From Parachlamydiaceae bacterium (GTDB lineage: Bacteria > Chlamydiota > Chlamydiia > Chlamydiales > Parachlamydiaceae), in NCBI GenBank assembly GCA_013817115.1, contig JACDDG010000107.1, forward strand, positions 1 to 7,599: DNA of 7,599 nt, written 5' to 3'. Under the pieces are notes generated by a model, which was given only the letters and a program-made list of their open reading frames with translations, did not search any database and was not told the origin of the DNA. Positions 1-6,117 of this stretch are shown piece after piece. The stretch's first letter is position 1. Each line of letters starts with the position of its first letter. The position numbers and the translations under genes were made by a program.

Positions 1-46
1 GCAATAGCTTGAGATCGGAGCGATAGCGGAGATCTCCAGCTATTGC
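1..46. repeat. 16-bp inverted repeat / long hairpin
   Basis: Arms 1-16 (GCAATAGCTTGAGATC) and 31-46 (GATCTCCAGCTATTGC) are complementary except for one position, with a 14-nt loop. The loop and inner arm also contain related GGAG/GATAGC motifs, so alternative foldings are possible. No T-tract follows directly on the plus strand (a TTTTT lies 9 nt further on), so a simple terminator is not clearly supported. It could be a dispersed palindromic repeat or the terminator of a gene lying to the left of the window. Confidence 0.6.
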
Positions 47-77
47 ACCATGACTTTTTGAGGGCTTACGGGAAATT

Positions 78-103
78 CAAGGCCCGCATAAGCAGGGGCC
101 TTG
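78..103. terminator. GC-rich hairpin, possible bidirectional terminator
   Basis: CAAGGCCC (78-85) and GGGCCTTG (96-103) form a perfect 8-bp stem around a 10-nt loop that can extend with inner GC pairs. It has terminator-like composition but lacks a strong U-tract on either side. The rest of 104-295 shows no credible reading frame. It holds only a small palindrome, TTTATCT-AA-AGATAAA, near 139-154. Confidence 0.35.
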
Positions 104-295
104 TATGGCAAATTACCTTCAATGCGAGTTGAGTAAATATTTATCTAAAGATAAAATTCAGTAGGAAAGCGTCCTGTGTCCCTAGTAGGTTATTAAAAAA
201 AGATGTCACAAAGCCATAAATAAAGTCCTTTCTATGATCTTGATGTCGTTTTTAAAATGGTAAATGCAAGCGTTTTGACTTAGCTGAATATAACA

Positions 296-491
296 TCATC
301 CTCTATTGGATTCATCTAAGAACAAACTAAGATTTGGCTGACGTGGTTGAATACTCTCTTTAATTTCCATTTGCACCGCGAAAAAATCTTCTCCTTTGCA
401 GCCGCCTTAGCGGCGACGATTATCTTGCGTACATGAAAGATCACTGCGTTGATCCTGTCGTCGTCTACAATGAGAATGTTAGCTTTGGCAT
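296..491 (-). pseudogene. Remnant of a small gene with a response-regulator-like start
   Basis: On the minus strand an ATG at 491-489 is preceded closely by AAAGGA (500-495). Its own frame stops after eight codons. One extra base after ATGCC would give MP-KANILIVDDDRINA, which is how receiver (CheY-like) domains typically begin, with a hydrophobic strand and then acidic residues. That frame stays open to a stop at 318-316. A second single-base shift near 395-400 moves into another open frame reading GEDFFAVQMEIKESI and ending at a TGA at 298-296. The composite is only about 63 residues, half a receiver domain, with no phospho-acceptor strand or DNA-binding domain. The ILIVDDD motif and the open frames are visible; the response-regulator identity is inferred. 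The opposite strand is also open here (364-531), so coding direction is not certain. A GC-rich hairpin (401-414) lies inside. Confidence 0.4.
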
Positions 492-567
492 GTGTCCTTT
501 GGAAGTTTTAAGGTCATTGATTGATCATTGAAAGATAGTTCCTCGTAAGATGCCTCTACCGATAAAA

Positions 568-1401
568 TTATGAAGCAACTTTAAAAGTTGTGATGAACTG
601 AACCATCTTACCACTCAAACCTGCCTGCTCGTCAAAACTAAGAGATCGAGCTGTCTCTGATGTCAGTTGTTTAAAGAGATTCATCATGTGAAATAGTGCT
701 TTCCAACTATCTTCAGAATCGAAATGAGCAAAGATCCAATGCAGCTCTTTCCATACCTTTGGATCTGCCCATGAAGACATTCTTTTTCCATTTGGAGGCA
801 TAGATTGATTCCACTGGTTGTGAGATTGCGCATGCCATTCAATCATTCTTAAAAGAAAACTGTGAGTTGCCCAAGATCTAAATTTCACAGACCACAAATC
901 TCTCCGCTTTAGATAGATTCCAACATGATAGACCTCGAACCAAAATTCTTTGACCACTTCGTGAAACTCTTGCTCCGAGGGTTTGACCGCATTTACATCA
1001 AATTGGGATAGAAGCATTCTTGCTGCCCTGTTGTCCTTATCCAGCAGGATTTTATAACCGAGATTATAGTCATCAGGGAGAGAACTGCTTTGCATGATCT
1101 GATCCAAGACATCAATACTCAAAAAGGAAAAATCTACTTTAATTCCGTCTTCAAAAATAACAAGACGGGAGGGAAATGTTTTTTCTTTATAGAAGATCTT
1201 TTCCTCTATACATACCAAGACATTGCCAAACTGAGTTAGCCAGCTTTCAGATTCTGTGTAGGATTCATCGGCATTGCAAAAGACAGAAAGGTCATAATCT
1301 GAGAAGTTGTCGACTGGTTGCCGACCTGCGCGTGAGCCAAGCAGAAAAAGAGCTCTGACAGCTTCTTCTTCTTTACCCCATTTTACTATCTTTCCCAGCA
1401 T
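568..1401 (-). CDS. Aminoglycoside 6-adenylyltransferase (ANT(6))-like nucleotidyltransferase
   Basis: A 277-residue soluble protein resembling the ANT(6)/AadE family, which transfers AMP from ATP to the 6-hydroxyl of streptomycin. The nucleotidyltransferase signature is visible: GSRA at residues 22-25, then SDYDLSVF at 34-41 with the paired aspartates D35 and D37, and the likely third metal ligand D90 in KVDFSF. Later family landmarks are LLDKDNRA, the EFWFEVYHVGIYLKRRDLW helix, and the C-terminal helical part with KALFHMMNLFKQLTSETA. Length is close to the family norm of about 280-300. The ATG is preceded by AAAAGGG with a 5-nt gap, a good ribosome-binding site, and the N-terminus begins sensibly just before the nucleotidyltransferase fold. 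A weak TATATT lies upstream. The gene is intact and downstream of an exporter on the same strand, but a broken gene separates them. Family membership is fairly sure. Whether streptomycin is the real substrate cannot be read from sequence, because many chromosomal relatives have no known substrate. Confidence 0.8.
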   Translation of the reverse strand: MLGKIVKWGKEEEAVRALFLLGSRAGRQPVDNFSDYDLSVFCNADESYTESESWLTQFGNVLVCIEEKIFYKEKTFPSRLVIFEDGIKVDFSFLSIDVLDQIMQSSSLPDDYNLGYKILLDKDNRAARMLLSQFDVNAVKPSEQEFHEVVKEFWFEVYHVGIYLKRRDLWSVKFRSWATHSFLLRMIEWHAQSHNQWNQSMPPNGKRMSSWADPKVWKELHWIFAHFDSEDSWKALFHMMNLFKQLTSETARSLSFDEQAGLSGKMVQFITTFKVAS

Positions 1402-1494
1402 ATTCGCCCTTTTAAATATAGGTTTTGGTTTCCCGAACTTGACGGTTTTTTCGTGGAAAAAGTTCTATTTCACCTCAATCCAATGAAAAATAAA

Positions 1495-1848
1495 TTAGTG
1501 TGTTCTTCCTATTGGCATCCTAAGAGGTCTGGAAGAACCACGCGATGAATTTCTGAACGTATTGCAATTTTGTGCAATCATCTCTATTATCTCATCGAGA
1601 ATTTCAGAAATTAAGTCGCTTCTTGGTTTTAGAATAACCTTTTTACCTTCTAAACTACAAACATGTTCGAACAGAAAATATTCCTCAGCTGCAAACGTGG
1701 TTCCATGGGAATCTTTTAAGGAAATGGAGAAGGGTTCATCCGTATCTTCAAGGCATTCATGACATTCGAGAAAGGTACTTGTAACAGATCGAATCGAACT
1801 TGCTGGTTTTTTCCTAAGCTATGTCCATGTGTGAGGCTGCTTTGGCAT
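1495..1848 (-). pseudogene. Unrecognised protein gene with no start and an amber codon
   Basis: The minus strand is open for 107 codons from 1818 to the TAA at 1497-1495 and reads like real protein. Examples are FLECHECLEDTDEPFSISL, then AAEEYFLFEHVCSLEGKKVI, then LKPRSDLISEILDEIIEMIA, then a basic, serine-rich tail. There is no ATG, GTG or TTG near the beginning of this frame. Upstream in the same frame are ATG (1848-1846) and the protein-like MPKQPHTWT, followed by an in-frame TAG at 1821-1819. Open codons continue further upstream (NYEVPFKVV). An out-of-frame ATG at 1871 would join this frame if one A were added to ATGAAGTACC. I do not recognise the family. It has a CxxC pair but no signal peptide or membrane segment, and is probably cytoplasmic, acidic and mixed alpha/beta. 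It sits about 70 bases after the exporter stop on the same strand and may have been co-transcribed. Most likely a recently disabled gene; an unusual start or amber readthrough is less likely. Confidence 0.6.
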
Positions 1849-1917
1849 CACAACTTTGAAAGGTACTTCATAATTTAATCGTTAGAGGATCCTATAAGAA
1901 ATAATCTTTCAATGATC

Positions 1918-3675
1918 TCATCCATTTCCTCCTGTGTCCTCGATTCTTAACTGCATGTGAAACAAGTTGGCATATGTACCATCCAAGGCGATGAGTTCTT
2001 CATGAGTCCCCTGCTCTTCAATCCCGTTATCAGTGAGCACAAGAATCCTATTGGCGTTTCTAATGGTGGATAGGCGGTGAGCTATGACAAGAGTGGTTCG
2101 ATTTTTGATCAGTCTTTCGAGAGAACTTTGTACAGCTCTTTCACTCTCATTATCCAATGCGCTGGTGGCCTCATCAAAAATAAGAATAGGCGGATTTTTT
2201 AAGAAAACGCGGGCAATGCTGAGTCTTTGTTTTTGCCCTCCAGACAATTTAACTCCGCGCTGTCCAATGTCTGTCGCATATCCATTCGAAAGAGTCATGA
2301 TGAAATCATGGGCATTAGCCTGTTTGGCAGCCATAATAATTTCTGCCTCCGTAGCATCAATTTTTCCATAGCGAATATTTTCTAAAACTGTTCCTGCAAA
2401 AAGATAGACATCTTGTTGGACAAATCCGATATTTTTCCTCAAAGATCTGGCTTTAATTCCCCTAATGTCGTGACCATCAACTAATATTTTTCCTGAACTG
2501 ACCTCATAAAATCTTGGAATCAAAGAACAAAGAGTAGTCTTTCCAACGCCAGACGGTCCCACCAAAGCCACATATTCTCCCATATTTATTTTTAAAGAAA
2601 GATTTTTCAAAACGTGATCGTAATCCTCTTTGTACCTAAAACTGACATTCTTGAATTCTATCTCTCCCTGAATATGGGTCAGATCACTGGCATTTGGAGC
2701 ATCCTGAATGTCTGGTTCAGCTTCCAAAACTTCCATAAATCGATTAAAGCCCGTGATTCCTTCCTGATATAGCCTGGTAAAATTTCCCAGTCGTTGGATT
2801 GGTTCAATTAAGATTACGATATAAAGGAGGAACGTGAGTAAGTCGGCCAAACCTAAAGAGCCTTTAACAATACTTATTGCTCCAAAAATAACAATGGTAA
2901 TCGTCAAGAGTTGAGTAAAAGCAAGCAAACCATCATAGAAGAAAGCCTCAGCCTTATATCCCTTCTTTCTGCTTTCGAAGAATCGATCATTTTCAATGGA
3001 GAATTTTTTCTTTTCGACCTCTTCATTGGTGAAAGATTTGACGACTCTGATTCCAGCAAGAGAGTCTTCTACCTGTGCATTAATATCCCCGACCTTGTCA
3101 CTACTTTTCCTTAATGCAGCATACATTTTCTTGCTAAAGTAAAAGCCATAGATTCCCATGACTGGAATGAATAAAAAGGCAATTAGAGCCAACTTGACAT
3201 TGATCATTGATAGAATGACAAAGGCTCCCATAAAATTCAGCAGGGAAATGACGATATCTTCTGGACCATGATGATAAAGTTCGGCAAGATCAAACGTGTC
3301 ATTTGAGATCCTGGTCATAAGTTGACCCGTTTTATGCTCATCATAAAATTTAAAGGAAAGCTTTTGATAATGCTCGAATAGCTCATTGCGCATGTCTCTT
3401 TCCATCAAAGCACCCATTATGTGCCCTTGATAGTCAATAAACGCATGGCATGCTATGTAAACGACAACTAAAGCAAGCATGAGGCCACCCATCATGTAGA
3501 TTTGTTGGAAAGCGTCGTTTGACCCAACCACTAGAAGATTTGTCGTAATGTATCGAACGCATAATGGGATGGCTAGCGTGGCTGCAGACGCAATTACTGC
3601 GCACACCATATCTGCGCTGAGAAGACCTAAGTAGGGCTTGTAATAAGAAAAAAATTTTTTAATTCGAGAATTCAC
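1918..3675 (-). CDS. ABC exporter half-transporter (permease fused to ATPase, MsbA/MdlB/BmrA-like)
   Basis: A complete 585-residue type IV ABC exporter subunit in the inner membrane that should work as a homodimer or heterodimer, using ATP to export a lipid, peptide or drug-like substrate. The N-terminal half holds six hydrophobic segments (about residues 15-40, 62-82, 142-160, 162-180, 252-272, 276-292). The C-terminal ATPase has every motif: Walker A GPSGVGKT (373-380), Q-loop VQQD (419-422), signature LSGGQ (477-481), Walker B ILIFDE (497-502), D-loop SALD (505-508) and switch histidine H533 in IAHRLST. Length is standard. The start is GTG, chosen because the frame begins there with a typical basic lead-in (RIKKFFSYYKPY). 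It overlaps the stop of a short ORF that has the only strong Shine-Dalgarno. No second exporter gene is adjacent. Substrate cannot be predicted, since this family includes lipid-A flippases and multidrug pumps. Next to an aminoglycoside-modifying-like enzyme a role in drug export is possible but unproven. Confidence 0.93.
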   Translation of the reverse strand: MNSRIKKFFSYYKPYLGLLSADMVCAVIASAATLAIPLCVRYITTNLLVVGSNDAFQQIYMMGGLMLALVVVYIACHAFIDYQGHIMGALMERDMRNELFEHYQKLSFKFYDEHKTGQLMTRISNDTFDLAELYHHGPEDIVISLLNFMGAFVILSMINVKLALIAFLFIPVMGIYGFYFSKKMYAALRKSSDKVGDINAQVEDSLAGIRVVKSFTNEEVEKKKFSIENDRFFESRKKGYKAEAFFYDGLLAFTQLLTITIVIFGAISIVKGSLGLADLLTFLLYIVILIEPIQRLGNFTRLYQEGITGFNRFMEVLEAEPDIQDAPNASDLTHIQGEIEFKNVSFRYKEDYDHVLKNLSLKINMGEYVALVGPSGVGKTTLCSLIPRFYEVSSGKILVDGHDIRGIKARSLRKNIGFVQQDVYLFAGTVLENIRYGKIDATEAEIIMAAKQANAHDFIMTLSNGYATDIGQRGVKLSGGQKQRLSIARVFLKNPPILIFDEATSALDNESERAVQSSLERLIKNRTTLVIAHRLSTIRNANRILVLTDNGIEEQGTHEELIALDGTYANLFHMQLRIEDTGGNG

Positions 3676-3706
3676 GACCTAACCCTTTGCATCACAGCTC
3701 TCCTTT
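3672..3706 (-). promoter_or_regulatory. Six-codon upstream ORF and strong RBS leading into the exporter
   Basis: AAAGGAGAG (3706-3698), the best Shine-Dalgarno in the window, lies 5 nt before an ATG (3692-3690) that opens the ORF MQRVRS. Its TGA (3674-3672) overlaps the exporter's GTG start (3675-3673). The exporter GTG has no equally good site of its own and is 22 nt from the strong one. The simplest reading is translational coupling: ribosomes finish the leader and restart at GTG. Alternatively one base is missing and the exporter really starts at this ATG, giving MQRVRS fused to NSRIKKFF. Confidence 0.5.
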
Positions 3707-3824
3707 CAAGGCATCTCTAATTTTAACAGTTCCAGCACGGATAAATTACTGTCAACTTCACAAGTAATTTTTCAAATTTTTCCTAAAAATACAAAACCTT
3801 TGGAATCAAAGTTTTTTGTGTAAT

Positions 3825-3859
3825 ACAGACACCCAGTCTTCTTACTTGGGTGTTTCTGT
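3825..3859. terminator. Hairpin between exporter and toxin-antitoxin operon
   Basis: ACAGA+CACCCA (3825-3835) pairs with TGGGTG+TCTGT (3847-3859) with a 2-nt bulge (TT, 3853-3854). It lies about 150 bases after the antitoxin stop and upstream of the exporter, so on the minus strand it could end the toxin-antitoxin transcript. The U-rich side (TTTCTGTT) is on the plus strand, where no gene precedes it. The direction is therefore uncertain. Confidence 0.45.
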
Positions 3860-3863
3860 TACA

Positions 3864-3889
3864 AAATCAAACCGTAAATTGTTTGATTT
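3864..3889. repeat. Perfect 9-bp inverted repeat
   Basis: AAATCAAAC (3864-3872) and GTTTGATTT (3881-3889) flank an 8-nt AT-rich centre. It directly abuts the preceding hairpin. On the minus strand the second arm is followed by TTGT, giving a weak terminator-like profile. An operator is the alternative. The rest of 3676-4006 contains no credible gene. Confidence 0.45.
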
Positions 3890-4006
3890 GATCGGCGGGT
3901 GATCCAGTTGAAACAGTCATCATGCAAGGCATGCTATTTGTAAAATTTCGTATATATATCTTCATTCATACTATACTTATGAACTTTTGTCTTTTTCTCA
4001 ATCTAT

Positions 4007-4309
4007 TCATCTACATTCTGTGGAAGGATTAATGGCTATTTCTAGACCGATAGTTCCAAGTAAACAACGTAAATTCATTAAGGTTGGATTACCTCTCTTG
4101 GAGAGGGTTCGATAAAGCGTTTCTCGGTTTAAATGAGCTTCTCTTGCAAGATGGGTCATTCCACCGTTAGCATCTGCAATATCTCTTAAAGCAACTAAAA
4201 ACACTCCAGGATCTTCGTCTTCCAGGGCCGCATTAAGATAAGCAGCAGCCTCTTTTGGAGATTTTAAACGTTCTTGTAATAGTTCTTTATAACTTCTTGA
4301 TTTGCCCAT
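4007..4309 (-). CDS. Antitoxin of HI1420/HigA-like family (helix-turn-helix)
   Basis: A 100-residue DNA-binding antitoxin of the 'probable addiction module antidote' type (HI1420-like). It should bind and neutralise the RelE-fold toxin encoded just upstream and repress the shared promoter. The N-terminal part (SPKEAAAYLNAALEDEDPGV) is the usual pairing region of this family. Residues about 45-90 form an HTH with GGMTHLAREAHLNRETLYRT followed by LSKRGNPTL. Length matches the family (about 95-105). The ATG lies 4 nt after the toxin stop, so translation is probably coupled, with a weak AAAGAG ribosome-binding site overlapping that stop. The gene appears fully intact even though its toxin is damaged, so it may now be an orphan regulator. 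Confidence 0.85.
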   Translation of the reverse strand: MGKSRSYKELLQERLKSPKEAAAYLNAALEDEDPGVFLVALRDIADANGGMTHLAREAHLNRETLYRTLSKRGNPTLMNLRCLLGTIGLEIAINPSTECR

Positions 4310-4313
4310 AATT

Positions 4314-4633
4314 TTACTCTTTTTTCTGAAATTTTAAATAGTTATCCCAGAAGGTTTTGGCTTTTTGAATATCTTTTTTTTGAGTTCCTTTATCTCCTCC
4401 ACAAAGAAGAAGGATTATCTTTTTCGATTTGATTCCGTAATAGATTCTATACCCTGGTCCAAAATCGATGCGTAATTCATAAATGCCATTCGCGCCCTTG
4501 ATAGGTTTACAGTCGCCCAAATTTCCCTGGCGAATGCGTACTAATCGGTAACAATACCTCGATCTTTTAAAGTTAGGCCACCTTCCCACTCCATATAAGG
4601 TAGCTTTCCAGGGTCGGTTTCATATACGTCTAT
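4314..4633 (-). pseudogene. RelE-fold toxin (HI1419/HigB-like), frameshifted
   Basis: The C-terminal two thirds are a clear 'addiction module killer protein' of the RelE/HigB superfamily, mRNA interferases that act on the ribosome: RLVRIRQGNLGDCKPI, then YELRIDFGPGYRIYYG, then LLLCGGDKGTQKKDIQKAK. The family N-terminus lies in a different frame upstream: DVYETDPGKLPYMEWEGG, then LTLKDRGIVT, ending at a TAG (4543-4541). Adding one base (for example a C in ACCGA near 4545-4549) joins GIVT to RLVRIR exactly as in intact relatives. The N-terminal frame lacks an ATG where one is expected. An ATA at 4633-4631 sits 6 nt after GAAGAA, as if an ATG had mutated. A GTG at 4589 would open the C-terminal frame but encodes an unrelated N-terminus and loses the first strand and helices. 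The product is therefore probably inactive. Length if repaired is about 106 residues, normal for the family. Confidence 0.75.
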
Positions 4634-4657
4634 TTGGAATTCTTCAGTTATAACTTT

Positions 4658-4686
4658 ATTGTAGCATAAAAGCGACGCTACTGCAA
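4658..4686 (-). promoter_or_regulatory. Sigma-70-type promoter of the toxin-antitoxin operon
   Basis: On the minus strand TTGCAG (4686-4681) and TACAAT (4663-4658) are separated by exactly 17 nt, close to the -35/-10 consensus. The start of transcription would fall near 4651, about 20 nt before the toxin frame. Autorepression by the antitoxin is the family rule, but I see no convincing operator palindrome here. The promoter seems intact and so should still drive the antitoxin. Confidence 0.65.
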
Positions 4687-4808
4687 GAAAAAATGTCTTC
4701 TAAGGGGGATCTTTTCCCTACAAATGGAAAGCTTTTGATAATAGACTTCTTTCAAAACTGGCGTTTAAAAAAAATATAGTGTAAAAGAGAGGTCTTTACG
4801 GAGGCATC

Positions 4809-5047
4809 ATGAAATACAATCAAATAGAAAAACTCACAGTTGAGCAATTTCGCAGGTTGACAGGGGTTAAAAAAAGCAATTTATTATAGAAGCCATTTTC
4901 GAAAAACTTGATAGAGAAGAGAGTATGGCCAAGGAAAAAGTTCAAGAAGCCACAACAAACTCACGAAACGCGAACTGCACTGTTAAACAAATAAGCCAGC
5001 TTCAGGCCGAATTAGAATTACTTATATCTCAGTTATTGAAATCCTAG
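4809..5047 (+). pseudogene. N-terminal remnant of IS5-type transposase, frameshifted
   Basis: GGAGG (4800-4804) precedes an ATG that encodes MKYNQIEKLTVEQFRRLTGV followed by KK. This resembles the opening of IS5-group (IS427/ISL2-like) transposases, which usually read LTxEQFRRLTGVKxxTF. The frame stops at 4889. A run of seven A (4869-4875) lies just before. Stepping back one base there enters another open frame, KKQFIIEAIFEKLDREESMA, that continues to a TAG at 5045-5047 with a coiled-coil-like stretch (ISQLQAELELLISQLL). No DDE catalytic domain follows, so at most 80 of about 250-300 residues survive. AGACTTCTTTCAAAACTGG near 4743-4761 could be the left terminal repeat, but I find no matching right end. 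The second half may come from a different element, since its heptad pattern and downstream NSSN recall IS66 leaders; this is weak. Confidence 0.5.
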
Positions 5048-5430
5048 AAAAATTATCCCAATTCTTCTAATGAGATTTAGACGCTTATTGGTTAGTTGAC
5101 ATGGTCCAAAACCTAAGCCTTATTCCAGTATACCCGTAATATTGTACCGAATGGCTAGAATTGTCAATCCGAATAATCAGAAACAGATTAAGAATTCAAG
5201 TGCAATAGGTTGAATATTCCAATGAAAATGGACCAAAGGTTTAGACTCAAATCGAATTCAAAAGTATTTTAATTTGCCTTTAAGGACATTGAGCAGAATG
5301 TTCATACACCTTTTACATTTCTCTGTCGGAAAACATGCGTTTCCCGACAGGCAGAAGAAAAGAGATTTGTTTTCTGAAACATCAGTGGTTCCTAGCCCTC
5401 GGAAATTCCTAACAGTTAATCTATCTTTTG
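5048..5430. other. Stretch without a convincing gene; contains a 12-bp hairpin
   Basis: I find no supported gene. The notable structure is a hairpin: CTGTCGGAAAAC (5323-5334), loop ATGC, GTTTCCCGACAG (5339-5350), with one mismatch. It lies about 80 bases downstream of the minus-strand gene ending at 5431 and could end its transcript, but no U-tract follows on that strand. A 60-codon minus-strand frame with a TTG start (5440-5258) runs across the hairpin. It has a CxxC (CKRC) but no recognisable family and is probably chance. Confidence 0.4.
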
Positions 5431-6027
5431 TTAGTGACAATTAACTTTTTCATGTTCAAACCCAAACTCGTTGCAAAATCGAGAAAAATCATGTCCTCCG
5501 CCAAATACTAAGATTACTTCTTTGATATGAGGGTTATCTTTTAGCACTGCTTTTATCGACTCCATAGCAGCTCTTTCTCTTGGTTCATTTATATGAATTA
5601 AAGCGTCTTCAAAAGTTTTAGCTTCAACAATTTTAGAATGAATTATTTTGTTTTCTTCCGGGGAAATTGTTCTATACATAGATTTTAATGCCCCAAAACG
5701 GTTTAAAATTCTAACAGAACCTTCTCCATCTATATTAGATAAAAAATCTTTTTGTAAAGAGTTAAGCTTTGCAACGTCTTCAGGTAATCCCTTAGGAAAT
5801 ATCACCTTAGTAACAACATGGGTCATAAGATCAGTAGGAACACCAGTCCAATTTTCTGTCAATCCTTCTAAAAATACAAAGGCTTCAGGGTGTTTTGTAA
5901 TATAATTGGCAACTTTTATTTGGCTATTTACAATTGCTTCAACGATTTCAGGCAAAGGTTTCACTCCAAGTGGAAGAGCGTGCATTTGACTGAGGTGAGT
6001 TAATTTAACTGTTTGAACAGAATTCAT
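5431..6027 (-). CDS. Tiki-superfamily-like protein (ChaN/EreA/TraB type), function unknown
   Basis: A 198-residue soluble protein with a layout like the Tiki superfamily (TraB/PrgY, ChaN, erythromycin-esterase EreA). It has an early histidine motif LSQMHALPLG (H16), a strand ending in glutamate, FVFLEGL (E54), and late in the chain an ERAAMESIKAVLK helix followed by the strand-plus-histidine VILVFGGGHDF (H179). In characterised relatives these His/Glu residues bind metal or haem, or act in hydrolysis. No signal peptide, lipobox or transmembrane segment is visible, unlike ChaN lipoproteins, so it is probably cytoplasmic. It is shorter than EreA (about 400) and ChaN (about 280). The ATG is supported by GGAG with a 7-nt gap and by an upstream promoter. 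It is monocistronic and divergent from the IS21-like end. I infer the superfamily from motif spacing only; a novel family remains possible and substrate is unknown. Confidence 0.6.
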   Translation of the reverse strand: MNSVQTVKLTHLSQMHALPLGVKPLPEIVEAIVNSQIKVANYITKHPEAFVFLEGLTENWTGVPTDLMTHVVTKVIFPKGLPEDVAKLNSLQKDFLSNIDGEGSVRILNRFGALKSMYRTISPEENKIIHSKIVEAKTFEDALIHINEPRERAAMESIKAVLKDNPHIKEVILVFGGGHDFSRFCNEFGFEHEKVNCH

Positions 6028-6071
6028 CTATAATCTCCATGTTTTTAAAATAAGACACTTATAATAAATAA

Positions 6072-6101
6072 ATTATAACATATAATGCACTTTTACTGCA
6101 A
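6072..6101 (-). promoter_or_regulatory. Promoter of the Tiki-like gene
   Basis: On the minus strand TTGCAG (6101-6096) and a perfect TATAAT (6077-6072) are 18 nt apart, about 45-50 nt upstream of the ATG at 6027. The -35 hexamer is identical to that of the toxin-antitoxin promoter. The leader is AT-rich and ends in the GGAG ribosome-binding site (around 6038-6035). Confidence 0.65.
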
Positions 6102-6117
6102 GTAGTGAAATTGTATT

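Noticed and set aside
364..531. Plus-strand frame reading DDYLAYMKDHCVDPVVVYNE
   Set aside because: It is open and fairly protein-like, but lacks a start with a ribosome-binding site and is the codon-phase antisense of the ILIVDDD frame. Kept only as an alternative reading.
2084..3114. Plus-strand frames inside the exporter (2084-2371, 2911-3114)
   Set aside because: They are antisense to strongly conserved ABC motifs and encode unlike-protein, serine-rich sequence.
3750..3755. Perfect TTGACA on the minus strand upstream of the exporter
   Set aside because: No -10 hexamer at 16-18 nt; the nearest (TAAAAT) is 24 nt away, so I do not call a promoter.
4865..4880. Programmed -1 frameshift at A7 in the transposase remnant
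   Set aside because: The second frame ends without a catalytic domain, so a functional frameshift to full transposase is not possible here.
5258..5440. 60-codon minus-strand frame with TTG start
   Set aside because: It spans a strong hairpin, has no Shine-Dalgarno and no recognisable family.
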